Made by a program: the position numbers and the translations under genes
Origin: SIAQ01 sp963767835
GTDB lineage: Bacteria > Planctomycetota > Planctomycetia > Gemmatales > Gemmataceae
Length of the DNA stretch: 64,000 nucleotides
Assembly: GCA_963767835.1 (NCBI GenBank)
Contig: CAVYFY010000006.1
Coordinates: forward strand, 1-64,000
Direction of reading: 5' to 3'
Part shown: in pieces, positions 17,190 through 25,958 of the stretch
Position numbering within the stretch: the stretch's first letter is position 1
How the letters are laid out: every line of letters starts with the position of its first letter
Notes under the pieces: model-generated
Database searches by the model: none
What the model was told of the DNA's origin: nothing
The model's input: only the letters and a program-made list of their open reading frames with translations

Positions 17190-17804
17190 TCAGCGATGCT
17201 CCACAAAATTCCGCAGCATCGCCAATCCCACCTTCTGGCTCTTTTCCGGATGAAACTGCGTCGCCATCACGTTCTCGTGCCAGATCGCAGACGTGAACGG
17301 CGTCGGATAGTCGGTCTCGGCCGCGATGATGCTGCGATCTGTCGGCTGCACGTAAAACGAATGCACGAAATAAACCGCCGGCTTCTCGGGCAGCCCGCGG
17401 AAGATCGGCGCCGGCTTGCGGATGTCAAGTTCGTTCCAGCCCACGTGCGGGACTTTCAACTCGCCCATATTCTCGAAACGCACGACTTCGCCGGGGAATA
17501 GATCGAGCCCCGCGTGGATGCCGTCCTCGTAGCTCCGCGTGAATAATAGCTGCAAGCCCAGGCAGATGCCCAGAAACGGCTTGCCGCTCGCGATGTGCTG
17601 CTTGATCGGCTCGACGAAATCCGCTTGCCGCAGCCGGGCGATGGCGTCGCGGAACGCGCCGACGCCGGGGAGTACCAGCTTGTCTGCCTCGGCAATGCGA
17701 TTCGGATCGTCGCTGATAATGGCCTCCGCGCCGACCTTCTCGAACGCCTTCTGCACGCTGCGCAAGTTGGCCATGCCGTAATCGACGATGAGGATCGGTT
17801 TCAT
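17190..17804 (-). CDS. hisH: Imidazole glycerol phosphate synthase glutaminase subunit HisH
   Basis: HisH hydrolyses glutamine and channels ammonia to HisF. The 204-residue class I glutamine amidotransferase has the nucleophile motif GICLGLQLLF, the HVGWN segment and the His/Glu motif TQFHPEKSQ. Its ATG overlaps the stop of the upstream prepilin peptidase gene by 4 bp (17801-17804), so the two are translationally coupled. HisF is encoded separately at 8300. Confidence 0.96.
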   Translation of the reverse strand: MKPILIVDYGMANLRSVQKAFEKVGAEAIISDDPNRIAEADKLVLPGVGAFRDAIARLRQADFVEPIKQHIASGKPFLGICLGLQLLFTRSYEDGIHAGLDLFPGEVVRFENMGELKVPHVGWNELDIRKPAPIFRGLPEKPAVYFVHSFYVQPTDRSIIAAETDYPTPFTSAIWHENVMATQFHPEKSQKVGLAMLRNFVEHR

Positions 17805-18874
17805 TGCTCAGGCTCCGGTTTCCCTCGCATCAGCCGCATGGCGAGGCTCAAAAGAAACATCAAGCCAGCGCATAGCCCGCTGCCCCAGAACAGGACCTCG
17901 CCCATGAAAAGTGCGGGGCGCACATGGGCGCCGATCGGCTGCCAGGCGAGGCAGGTCGCCATCACCCCCATCGACAGTGATGGGCCGAACGGCAACGAAT
18001 TATCGCGGCGGACGACCAGCTGAATGATACCGAAAAGCAGGGCGGGAATAACGCTCAAAAAAAACGCGACCAGCACCATCTGCCAGCCGAGGAACGCGCC
18101 GGCCATCATCATCAAGTCGGCGTCCCCCAGGCCGAGCGCTTCTTTGCCCAGGCCGGAGCTAAAGAGAAAGCCGGTGATGCGCAACAGGAATGTGCCCATC
18201 AGGGCCCCGCAGACGCCGGTCAAAAGCCCCGTCAGCCATTCCCCTTCGCCGGCGAAACTCGGCAGCGGTCCCCAGAACGGCCAGGCGTAAATCCCTTCAA
18301 GAATCGGCGGCGTCGGAGTCGGCCAGGCAAACGGCGGCGGCGCGACCGCATTCGCTTGAGGCCACGGCCACGGCATCAGCGCCGAGCCAATCAAGCCGAT
18401 CAGCGTGCCCGTCAATGTCAGTTGCAGCGGAATCTCCCGGCTCTTCAGATCGCACACCGACGCCACCATCAGAAACGAGAACAGGGTTGCGTGCCAGGCG
18501 AAACTGACGATCGATTCCCACGGAAACCAGCCGACGCGAACCGCCCAGGGAGCGCCCGCCGGCCAACCGTGCACATTTTCAACGACTTCAAGGAGAAATA
18601 AACCGACAAAGCCGAGGGCAGTGCCCAACTCGACGAGCAGATACGCGACCGAGAAGCGCTCCCCGCAATTTCGGCATCGGCCGCGCAGCCAGAGATAGCT
18701 CAAGAGGGGGATATTGTCGTACCAGCGAATCGATTGGAAGCAAGCGCCGCAGCGCGAACTGGGCCAGAGCAGACTTTTCTCTAGCGGCAAGCGAGCAATG
18801 GCGACGTTCAGGAAGCTGCCGATCGATGCGCCGACGAGAAACACGAAAGTAAGCCAAAACGCCAGCGGGATCAT
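17801..18874 (-). CDS. pilD: Prepilin peptidase / A24 aspartic protease (PilD/GspO type)
   Basis: This inner-membrane enzyme cleaves and N-methylates type IV prepilins and pseudopilins. From ATG 18874 (MIPLAFWLTF) it has 357 residues. The N-terminal zinc tetracysteine domain is visible (CGAC then CRNC), as are the two catalytic aspartates of A24 peptidases (SVCDLKSREIP, and GLGDADLMMMAG). Several membrane helices are present. A non-conserved Pro-rich loop of about 60 residues separates the two Asp motifs (PPPFAWPTPTPP). It overlaps hisH downstream and the preceding orf upstream, both by 4 bp, and is the likely processing enzyme for the pilT/pilB system. Confidence 0.9.
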   Translation of the reverse strand: MIPLAFWLTFVFLVGASIGSFLNVAIARLPLEKSLLWPSSRCGACFQSIRWYDNIPLLSYLWLRGRCRNCGERFSVAYLLVELGTALGFVGLFLLEVVENVHGWPAGAPWAVRVGWFPWESIVSFAWHATLFSFLMVASVCDLKSREIPLQLTLTGTLIGLIGSALMPWPWPQANAVAPPPFAWPTPTPPILEGIYAWPFWGPLPSFAGEGEWLTGLLTGVCGALMGTFLLRITGFLFSSGLGKEALGLGDADLMMMAGAFLGWQMVLVAFFLSVIPALLFGIIQLVVRRDNSLPFGPSLSMGVMATCLAWQPIGAHVRPALFMGEVLFWGSGLCAGLMFLLSLAMRLMRGKPEPEQ

Positions 18875-19317
18875 GCGACGGTCCGAGTGGGAAGAGGGCG
18901 CTTGAGGAAGCACACAACCGCTCCATAGAGATCGCCGCTCACGGCGTGCAGATCGTGCTCGATGTCTTCACGCAATCCCAACTTGCTTGTCCAGCGCCCA
19001 CTGGGGAGCTGCCGCGCTGCGTGTTTCGGCACACCTGCTTTTGCGAAAAGGGCGACCCTCTCGAATCCCGGCTCGGCTTCCTCGGTCGAGCACGCCGCGT
19101 AGCCGACCGTCGCGAATGTGGCGACGAAGGCATCCACAGTTTCCTCCATGGCAACGCCGGGCGGCCAGTAAACGGAGTCGTAATGGTCAGGCCACCACCA
19201 TCGCGACGTGTCGCCGGCAGCCCACGCAATGCAGTTGTAGGTACGCGTCGCTAGGCTTGTCACCTGGAATGCCGAGTCACTTAAGCCGGGAAAGATGGCT
19301 TTGATGGGCTCTACCAT
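18871..19317 (-). CDS. Conserved protein of the 'YNCIAWAAGD..RWWWP' family (DUF7689-like)
   Basis: A 148-residue protein starting at ATG 19317, within the stop region of the gene before it. It contains the run TYNCIAWAAGDTSRWWWP and later HAARQLPSGRWTSKLGLRED, the signature of a widespread uncharacterised family with conserved Cys, His and Trp. The conserved Cys and His could form a papain-like site, but this is speculation. It sits between its apparent partner at 19311-19634 and pilD, each joined by short overlaps. Confidence 0.65.
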   Translation of the reverse strand: MVEPIKAIFPGLSDSAFQVTSLATRTYNCIAWAAGDTSRWWWPDHYDSVYWPPGVAMEETVDAFVATFATVGYAACSTEEAEPGFERVALFAKAGVPKHAARQLPSGRWTSKLGLREDIEHDLHAVSGDLYGAVVCFLKRPLPTRTVA

Positions 19318-19634
19318 TGATAGCCATTCTCCGTGGCCCAACGCAACCAGGTTTCCGCGATCTTGTGAATGTGGCCGCGCTGTTCCGCGGGCACTGGCCG
19401 AGCTCCGGTGATCGCAGTTAGGGCCTTCGAGAGGTGGCCGTCCGATGTTTGCTCCAGGTCTCGGAACAAAGACGGCAACGCGGCCGTTCCAAGGGCGATT
19501 ATTTCGAGATACGCGGGGTGGCCCGTGATCTCCGTGCTGGACGACGTATAAGCCGTTTCGTCACGCCAGAGCGCCAGAAGACGCGCGACATGCTGATCTA
19601 TGGTTTCGGCGGTGTTTACAGGAACCGTACTCAT
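19311..19634 (-). CDS. Conserved small protein, partner of the DUF7689-like gene
   Basis: A 107-residue soluble helical protein with the conserved stretch HPAYLEIIALGTAALPSLF followed by GHLSKALTAITGARPV and a C-terminal WLRWATENGYQW. Its stop overlaps the start of the downstream gene, so the pair is probably made together. No function is known to me. Small two-gene units with an immunity-like or antitoxin-like partner are one possibility. Confidence 0.6.
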   Translation of the reverse strand: MSTVPVNTAETIDQHVARLLALWRDETAYTSSSTEITGHPAYLEIIALGTAALPSLFRDLEQTSDGHLSKALTAITGARPVPAEQRGHIHKIAETWLRWATENGYQW

Positions 19635-19710
19635 GAATGCCTCCCGTTATCACAACCGCATTATACGGCGATCCCAGACTGGCGCAAGGCCACGCGTGCA
19701 TTTTGATTGA

Positions 19711-20322
19711 TCATACTTTCAGGTCATCGTCACTGATTTGTTCGATAGCTGTTCTAACCGCCGCCAGAATTGGCTCGGCATCCATATCAAAGCCATCGTT
19801 CGGAAGTGAAATGGGAATTCGTCCCAACGCGATGGCGCCCTCCGGAAGTCCCTCTATCTCGCCCCAGGTTCCCTTGGATTTACCAAGGGCCGTGAGGTAA
19901 CTTACAAACGGATGGCCAACATCGTCCACTTGCCAGCGCCATATCCATGGCACAATCTCCGGTTCACGCGTAGCAAGTCCGAGAAAACTTACTCCGACCT
20001 TCCTCCTCTGACTCTTGATCGCGCCAGTAGGCCACACCGGGATGGAAATCGACCAGGCTTCTTCGATGTCTTTCAGTTTTTCCACCGGGCCGGATTTTCT
20101 GATATTTGGGTTTGCCACCGTCGCAAAATGTTCAGTAATCAGTTCGCTGCATTTTCCCAAAAATGCCGCGGCCCCCTCGCCAGCAGCCTTGCCGACCTTA
20201 GAAGCCTTCTCTTTGCTGTCTTGCGGTTCAGGCAGCCCGACAATGTCCTCGCCGTCTTGATAAATCTTGGCCAACTCGGGATAGTACCGAAGATCAAACA
20301 CCAGGCATTCGTCAAGCTTCAT
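19711..20322 (-). CDS. Unknown protein coupled to a PD-(D/E)XK nuclease gene
   Basis: A 203-residue cytoplasmic-looking protein without a signal peptide or membrane span. The N-terminus (MKLDECLVFDLRYYPELAKI) is hydrophobic/acidic. The centre has an Ala/Gly-rich helix (GKAAGEGAAAFLGKCSELI), and the C-terminus is acidic (IEQISDDDLKV). Its ATG overlaps the stop of the nuclease gene by 4 bp (20319-20322), so the two are expressed together. No family is recognised. By position it may be an immunity or effector partner for the nuclease. Confidence 0.6.
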   Translation of the reverse strand: MKLDECLVFDLRYYPELAKIYQDGEDIVGLPEPQDSKEKASKVGKAAGEGAAAFLGKCSELITEHFATVANPNIRKSGPVEKLKDIEEAWSISIPVWPTGAIKSQRRKVGVSFLGLATREPEIVPWIWRWQVDDVGHPFVSYLTALGKSKGTWGEIEGLPEGAIALGRIPISLPNDGFDMDAEPILAAVRTAIEQISDDDLKV

Positions 20323-21482
20323 TGTTGCGTCTCCGTTTTCGTTGTCGGGAATGTCTTTAAGTAGTCAACGAACTGGTACGGGTCCACGCAATCCCTGGGG
20401 TTGCGGATCGGCAGCTTCCATCGATAGATGTCCTTTAAGACGCCGGTCAGATAGTGTCGAAGAAAGTGGTAGCCTGCCCGGTCACGTAGATTTTCCAATT
20501 CTTGCCTGAAGCCGAAAGCGAGTTGAAGAAAGGATAAAGGCTTCCAGGTGATTTCGTTGGTGGACTCTGGTGGCCGACCATCGACGGTGAGGAACACCCG
20601 CAATACTGGACTTTTGCCTAGATTGTTCTTGATCCACTCATCGTATTCGGCCGTTTGATCCGGCCCTTCTGCCGCGTCCACCTTCGCCTCGATTATTAAA
20701 TACCACGATTTTTGGATAGCGCCATTGGACGGGAGCCGGCCCCTTGCAAAAACATCTAAGCGTTTGCCTGTATCAAGGCACTGTTCGGCCTTCGCTTCGA
20801 CCATGGTTAGGTCGACATCGGCGGGCAAGTCAAATTGTAGGATCGAGAGAAGCTTCCCAAGAAGCACGGGGCCAAAATCATGCTCGCGGTTTGGATGGAG
20901 GAACCACGCGAGCGTCTTTGTGTGAGCCCTTTCTAATCGGCCAACATCCATCGTGCCAAACAAGCTGATCCCAGATTTAAGCGGGTCGTCTTGGTGTAGC
21001 GAATGGAGCAGCGTTTCGATTCGGTGCTCAGCTGTCGCTCGCCCTTGGGCAAAGCGGCCTGCCAGTTCACGCAGGTATCGCCGAGGCCGTTTGTCCGGTG
21101 GCTCGATGGCGGCGAGTTGGGTGCGAAATCGGGCGAGATGAGTTTTCCGATCCTCGAACCTTTGCGCCAATGTATTGAGGCACGCCCGGGGATCGGTCTT
21201 TCGGAAGAGGCGAATCCAAACCGTATCTAAATCGCGGATGAAGTTCTCGGCGGTGGTGTCTCGCTGTGGCGGTGCATCATCCCCTGAAGTCGGATTATCC
21301 CCTGAAGTAGGAACATCCCCGGCTATTGGCACGGCCGCGTGGGCCTGCTCCTCATCAAGCGGGACTGCTCGAAACACCGCAGAGCAATGGGGGCATCTGA
21401 CCTTTTTGCCGAAAGCCGTGTCAGGAATCTTGAGAGGTTTCTTGCATTCAGTATTTTCACAGGCGATGATCATCGAAGGCAC
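20319..21482 (-). CDS. Zinc-ribbon plus PD-(D/E)XK nuclease-family protein
   Basis: A 387-residue protein. Residues about 1-40 form an MJ0042-type zinc ribbon with four Cys (C8, C13, then CPHC). A Pro/Thr/Gly-Asp linker (about 50-75) and a helical region follow. The C-terminal half has the PDDEXK_4 pattern: ERAHTKTLAWFLHP (Glu/His motif), then KRLDVFARG (catalytic Asp) and IIEAKVDAAEGPDQ (E-x-K), ending in Q..EY. A metal-dependent nuclease cutting DNA is expected. GC is clearly lower here than in neighbouring genes. It starts a two-gene unit with the unknown gene at 19711, which resembles small anti-phage modules. Confidence 0.8.
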   Translation of the reverse strand: MPSMIIACENTECKKPLKIPDTAFGKKVRCPHCSAVFRAVPLDEEQAHAAVPIAGDVPTSGDNPTSGDDAPPQRDTTAENFIRDLDTVWIRLFRKTDPRACLNTLAQRFEDRKTHLARFRTQLAAIEPPDKRPRRYLRELAGRFAQGRATAEHRIETLLHSLHQDDPLKSGISLFGTMDVGRLERAHTKTLAWFLHPNREHDFGPVLLGKLLSILQFDLPADVDLTMVEAKAEQCLDTGKRLDVFARGRLPSNGAIQKSWYLIIEAKVDAAEGPDQTAEYDEWIKNNLGKSPVLRVFLTVDGRPPESTNEITWKPLSFLQLAFGFRQELENLRDRAGYHFLRHYLTGVLKDIYRWKLPIRNPRDCVDPYQFVDYLKTFPTTKTETQQ

Positions 21483-21581
21483 CCGCTGTCATGGTTCTCG
21501 CTATCAACGTGCAATTTCGCAAGCCACAATCACGCGCCCCAAATCGAGACAGTGTTGATTGTAATTTGCAGATTTTGGACC

Positions 21582-21610
21582 GAAAGGCCAGCCGGACGCG
21601 CTGGCCTTTC
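21582..21610 (-). terminator. Hairpin terminator after the Gfo/Idh/MocA gene
   Basis: A perfect 11-bp stem GAAAGGCCAGC / GCTGGCCTTTC with a 7-base loop (21593-21599) lies 25 bp past the oxidoreductase stop. AT-rich sequence on both sides extends a weaker stem. It also separates that gene from the nuclease unit that follows. Confidence 0.7.
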
Positions 21611-21635
21611 ACCAATTGCAATTTTCAATCTGTAA

Positions 21636-23204
21636 TCAGCCCCCGCTACGCGCCGGCCTCGCCGGATCCTGCCCGTTCATCCACGGCCCCGCCAACCGCT
21701 GATATTCCGGCGGCTCCAGGGTGCTGCCACGCGTTTCGCCAGTCCAGCCGTTGATCTGTGTGGGCCGGCCGCGATCGTGGCTGCGGCGTTCCAATCGCGT
21801 CGCCCATGACGCATCGGCTTCCGCGGCCCGGCGGCGTTCGCGGTCCCAGAATAGCACCTTGCCCTCGCGGTAGCTTTGCACGCCCATGTTCACCGTCGTG
21901 AACGCGGCGGCTCCCAGCTCCGGCGTGCAGAGCGTGTCGCGGTTGCGAGCCCGGACGCACGTCAGGAAGTTCTCCCACAACGGCCGGCCCGAATCGCCTT
22001 CCGACATTCCCTCGCCGTGCCAGACGGCGTCACGTTGCGGCGGCCGACCTTGCTGCGGACGATTGACCGCGGCTTGCGGGATCACGTCGTAGCCCCAATC
22101 GGTCGCGTTTTGGCCGTTCCGCATGATCTGCTTCGAGCCGAACCGCACCGTCGCACTGTGGCCACGGATGACTTCCTCGATCGGATGATCGTTGACCATC
22201 GTCGCGGTGATGAGCAGCTGGCAGCCCTCCTCGTAATCGGCGACGATGGTGGCGACATCGGGGACATCGCGATCGTCGTATTCGAGATAGATGCCGCCGC
22301 CGCCAACCACGCGGGCCGGATAACGGACGCCCATCGCCGAGATCAGGCGGGTGACGCGGTGCACGAACAGGTCGGTGAACATGCCGCCGCCGAAATTCCA
22401 GTAGCAACGCCATTGCGCGAACTTGGCCCGGTCGAACGGCATCTCCGGCGCCAGCGGCACGCCTTCCTGCACGGAGAACCGATGGCCGAGGAACAGGTTC
22501 CAATCGATGGTGGTCGGATTCATGTCCTGCGTGAGCGGATAGTAGCGCCATTGGCCGACGACCGAGTTGCGGTAATAGCTGGTCTGGGCCTGGCAGACGT
22601 GGCCGATGTCGCCGCGGCGGATCATCTCGTTGGCGCGGCGCAGGCTGGGATCGGCCATCCATTGCACGCCGACCGTCATCACCACGTTGTTGCGCCGGGC
22701 CGCATCGACGACGGCGTGGGCTTCATAGATCGTTTTGGTCATCGGCTTTTCGCAATAGATATGCTTGCCGGCGCCGGCGGCGTCGATGCACATCTTGGCG
22801 TGCCAGTGATCGGGCGTGGCAATGCAGACGGCGTCAAGCTCGCGCAATTCGAGGATGCGGCGATAATCCTTGTTGACATGAACGCGATCATCGACGTTGA
22901 GCCCGCAGCGGCGAGCCGAGGGGAACAACCCGCGGCCGCTGGCGGTGCCATCGGGCCGGCGTCCGAGCGTGGCGTTGCCATCCCAGACATCGCAGACGGC
23001 GACGGGTCGCACCGAATTGGCGTTCGCTTGCCGCATGGCAAGGATGACATCGATGTGCTGCTGACATCGCCCGCCGACGCCAAGGAACGCGAGGCGAATC
23101 GCCTCATTGGCGCCAGGCGCCTGAGCATAGGTCTTGGCATCGAGCGCCATCGCCGTAGTGGCAACGGTCGCGGCAGTCGTCTTGAGGAAGGTGCGGCGTT
23201 TCAT
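21636..23204 (-). CDS. TAT-exported Gfo/Idh/MocA-family oxidoreductase
   Basis: A 522-residue NAD(P)-dependent oxidoreductase of the expanded planctomycete group. ATG 23204 gives a Tat-type leader (MKRRTFLKTTAATVAT, then AYAQA-like cleavage). The Rossmann motif FLGVGGRCQQH follows, then CIATPDHWHAKM and the signature EKPMTKTIYEAH. It acts in the periplasm, probably on sugars or cyclitols; the substrate is unknown. The C-terminal part (EPPEYQRLAGPW) is typical of these exported forms. It is a single gene with its own terminator. Confidence 0.85.
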   Translation of the reverse strand: MKRRTFLKTTAATVATTAMALDAKTYAQAPGANEAIRLAFLGVGGRCQQHIDVILAMRQANANSVRPVAVCDVWDGNATLGRRPDGTASGRGLFPSARRCGLNVDDRVHVNKDYRRILELRELDAVCIATPDHWHAKMCIDAAGAGKHIYCEKPMTKTIYEAHAVVDAARRNNVVMTVGVQWMADPSLRRANEMIRRGDIGHVCQAQTSYYRNSVVGQWRYYPLTQDMNPTTIDWNLFLGHRFSVQEGVPLAPEMPFDRAKFAQWRCYWNFGGGMFTDLFVHRVTRLISAMGVRYPARVVGGGGIYLEYDDRDVPDVATIVADYEEGCQLLITATMVNDHPIEEVIRGHSATVRFGSKQIMRNGQNATDWGYDVIPQAAVNRPQQGRPPQRDAVWHGEGMSEGDSGRPLWENFLTCVRARNRDTLCTPELGAAAFTTVNMGVQSYREGKVLFWDRERRRAAEADASWATRLERRSHDRGRPTQINGWTGETRGSTLEPPEYQRLAGPWMNGQDPARPARSGG

Positions 23205-23343
23205 GAAGAGTGCTCCCGGAATGGTGCTGCACGCCGACAGCTCCGAGCGGCCGGCGGACAGCGCGTGTTGGAAACGAGATTGCGGGCTGGTGTCTATTTT
23301 GGCCGAAAGCGGGGGAGATGACAAAGGGATTCTGAAAAACTAT

Positions 23344-23406
23344 CCCGTTTAGCGCCCGCAGTGAAGTGCCAGGCGGCCCGGTGCTTCGCTGCGGGCGTGA
23401 AACGGG
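23344..23406. repeat. Intergenic inverted repeat (family C-like)
   Basis: The arms CCCGTTTAGCGCCCGCAGTG (left) and ...CGGGCGTGAAACGGG (right) are near-complementary over about 23 bases with a GC-rich loop. It lies between two minus-strand genes. Confidence 0.8.
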
Positions 23407-23418
23407 GAGCGGCTGGGA

Positions 23419-24145
23419 TTACTTGATCGACTGCTTCAAGAACCACTCGTACAACTCCGCGGTCGCATACGCCCGGTCCCAGGAGTTGTGGCCGACCTTG
23501 GGATATTCGTCGTACTTGGGGCTGCCGCCGGCGTCCTTGAGGGCCTTGATCATGTCGCGCGATTTCTGGACGTTGACGGCGTTGTCGGCGTCGCCGTGGA
23601 AGCACCAGCAGGGAATATCCTTGATCTTGGCGGCTTGCTTGGGATCGCCGCCGCCGCAGATGGGAGCGATGGCGGCCCAGCGCTCGGGATGGGCGACGGC
23701 CAGGCTCCAGGTGCCGAAGCCGCCCATCGATAGGCCGGTGAGATAGACACGCTTCTTTTCGGTCTTGTAGGTCTTTTCGACTTCCGCGAGGATGGCGAGA
23801 GCACGATCCCCTTCGCCGTTTTTGGCGCCCCAGCCGCCTTTTTGCGATTGCGGGAAGACGACGATGAAGGGGAATTTCTCTTTCTTGTCGCGAATTGCCT
23901 TGCCGAGGCCGACCTTCACCTGTTTTTGCCCATCGGTCCCGGTTTCGCCGGCGCCGTGCAGGAAGAGGATGACGGGGAATTCCTTGTTCGCCGGTGTAAT
24001 CCTTCGGCACGAAGACGATGTACTTGACTTCGGCGTCCTTGCTCTTGTAGACCTTGTTGATGAAGCCGGTCTCTTTCTCCCCGGCTTCGACGCCGACGAT
24101 GGCGGCGAGGGCGAACACGGATGCGATGCCGATAACGCGTTTCAT
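23419..24145 (-). pseudogene. Secreted phospholipase/carboxylesterase-like hydrolase, frameshifted
   Basis: An alpha/beta hydrolase similar to exported prolyl-oligopeptidase-like esterases. The 5' part starts at ATG 24145 with a signal peptide (MKRVIGIASVFALAAIVGV) and reads to about 23988. The rest continues in another frame to 23419. The parts join as ...KDYTGE | KEFPVILFLHGAGETG..., so one extra base near 23985-23990 explains the break. The nucleophile elbow GLSMGGFG and the C-terminal VGHNSW (catalytic His) are intact. Because all else is conserved, a sequencing indel is as likely as a real mutation. Confidence 0.8.
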
Positions 24146-24380
24146 GGTGATGCCTCCCGTTTGTGGTCGTGCGCAAGCGGCACGGTACGTCATTTTGTTC
24201 ATAGATAGTTTCGTGGATTTGTCGGCAAATGCAACTCGAAAATCGGGATTGGGCCGCGGCACGCGGCGCCGACAAAGGCGAAATGAACTAGCCAATCGCG
24301 ATGCCCATTCGATAAAGTGGATTGAGCGAACGCGAAGAAGCCAATGCGGGATTCGCGCTCTGTGCATGTCGGGGCCAACC

Positions 24381-25958
24381 ATGTCCATGTTTGCAACGCC
24401 CGTCACCTGTGCCGTCATTGCCCGCACGCGCCATCGCATGATGCAAGCGGAAATCCAGGAGGCGGCCAAGCAGGGGGCCAAGTTGATCGAGTTGCGGCTC
24501 GACTTTCTTTCCAAGGCCCCCGATTTCAAGCGCTTGCTTGACAAGCGCCCCTGCCCGATGATCGCCACCTATCGCCGCCAGCAAGACGGCGGTCGCTGGC
24601 CCGGGACTGAGGAGCAGCGCTTGATGCTGTTGCGCCAGGCCATCGTCGCCGGCTTCGATTTCGTCGATCTCGAAATTGACGTCATTGGCAAAATTCCCCG
24701 CTTCGGCAAAACCAAACGCATCGTCAGCTACCACAACATCCGCGAGATGCCCGACAAGCTCGAAGCGATCCACAAGCAGATGTGCGAGGAAGACGCCGAC
24801 ATCGTCAAGATCGTGGTGACGGCCCAGCAACCCGCGGACAACTTGCGCGTCATGGCGCTTTCGAAGAATGCTCCGAAGCCGACCATCGCCTTTTGCCTGG
24901 GCGACCTCGGCACGTGCAGCCGACTTCTCGGTCTGCGCGAGGGCATGCCGATTTCCTATGCCGCCTTCAACAAGGAACGGCAGATCGCCCCCGGGATTTT
25001 GTCGTTTCAAGAAATGCAAAAGATTTTCTTCGTCGAGAGCATCAATGCGGACACGGAGGTATTCGGCGTCATCGGCGATCCGGTGGGGCACAGCCTGAGC
25101 CCACTGATCCACAATGCGGCATTCCGCCATCTTGGCATCAACGCGCTTTACGTGCCATTCCGGGTGCCTCGCGGCGAATTGGCGGCGTTTCTGGAGAGTT
25201 TCAAAGCGATTCCCGTGCGGGGCTACAGCGTGACATTGCCGCACAAAGAAGCCGCTGCCAAGGCGGCCAGCAAGCAGGATGAATCGGCGGCGACGATGGG
25301 AGCGGCCAACACACTGATTGCGACCATGTCTCCCCTCGCCCCCGGCGACAGAGGGGTGGAGGGTGAGGCGGTCGGCTTTCGCGCGGTCAACACCGATGCC
25401 AAGGCGGCGCTCGATTCGCTCGTCGCACATTTGCCTCCGGGCTCGGACAACAATCCGACAGCGTTGATGTCGCGCACCGCATTGATCCTGGGCGCGGGCG
25501 GCGTGGCCCGCGCTGTGGCACATGCCTTGCAAAGCGCGAACGCGGCCGTCATCATCGCCAATCGCACTGCCGAGCGCGCCGAGAAGCTGGCGCAGGAGGT
25601 CGGTTGCAAGTTCGTCGATTGGGCCGCCCGCCACAATGTCGTGTGCGACACGCTCATCAATTGCACCTCGGTCGGCATGCATCCGAATCTCGACGACAGC
25701 CCGGTCCACGCCAGCTTTCTCAAAGCCGGCATGATGGTCTTCGACACGGTTTACACGCCGGAAACGACAATGCTGATTCGTGAGGCCCGCGAGCGCGAAT
25801 GCCACACGCTGACCGGCGTGGATATGTTCGTGCGCCAGGCGGGATTGCAGTTTCAGCTGTTCACGGGCGAGCCGGCGCCGCTGGAGCTGATGGCCAAACT
25901 GGTGCGCCGGGCGATCTCGCCGGTGCATGTCACCGATGATGAGGGACCGGCCAAGTGA
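24381..25958 (+). CDS. aroDE: Bifunctional 3-dehydroquinate dehydratase (type I) / shikimate dehydrogenase
   Basis: A 525-residue fusion covering two successive shikimate-pathway steps, a layout known in plants and chlamydiae/planctomycetes. Residues about 3-215 are the type I AroD barrel (ELRLDFL, TYRRQQDGGRW). The Schiff-base Lys region (IVKIVVTA) and the conserved His segment (KRIVSYHNI) are visible. From about 225, AroE begins with GVIGDPVGHSLSPLIHNAAF, followed by SVTLPHKE (catalytic Lys) and the NADP loop ILGAGGVARAV. Residues about 317-329 are an insert encoded by a palindromic repeat (see 25329). Start ATG 24381 is one of three close candidates (24366, 24387). It overlaps aroK by 4 bp. 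Confidence 0.94.
   Translation: MSMFATPVTCAVIARTRHRMMQAEIQEAAKQGAKLIELRLDFLSKAPDFKRLLDKRPCPMIATYRRQQDGGRWPGTEEQRLMLLRQAIVAGFDFVDLEIDVIGKIPRFGKTKRIVSYHNIREMPDKLEAIHKQMCEEDADIVKIVVTAQQPADNLRVMALSKNAPKPTIAFCLGDLGTCSRLLGLREGMPISYAAFNKERQIAPGILSFQEMQKIFFVESINADTEVFGVIGDPVGHSLSPLIHNAAFRHLGINALYVPFRVPRGELAAFLESFKAIPVRGYSVTLPHKEAAAKAASKQDESAATMGAANTLIATMSPLAPGDRGVEGEAVGFRAVNTDAKAALDSLVAHLPPGSDNNPTALMSRTALILGAGGVARAVAHALQSANAAVIIANRTAERAEKLAQEVGCKFVDWAARHNVVCDTLINCTSVGMHPNLDDSPVHASFLKAGMMVFDTVYTPETTMLIREARERECHTLTGVDMFVRQAGLQFQLFTGEPAPLELMAKLVRRAISPVHVTDDEGPAK
25329..25369 (+). repeat. Family A palindromic repeat inside the aroE domain
   Basis: TCTCCCCTCGCCCCCGGCGA and the following GAGGGGTGGAGGGTGAGG resemble the intergenic family A repeat at 1110-1221. 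Here the repeat is in frame and encodes SPLAPGDRGVEGEA. It falls between the ANTLI strand and GFRAVNTDA, where other AroE proteins have only a short loop. Confidence 0.75.

Noticed and set aside
23920..24568. Extended N-terminus for the broken esterase (open back to 24568)
   Set aside because: The sequence upstream of 24145 overlaps the divergent aroDE start region and lacks any signal peptide; the ATG at 24145 has one.
24288..25928. A 546-codon open frame antisense to aroDE
   Set aside because: Explained as a GC-bias shadow of the aroDE gene; no recognisable motif and no start context.
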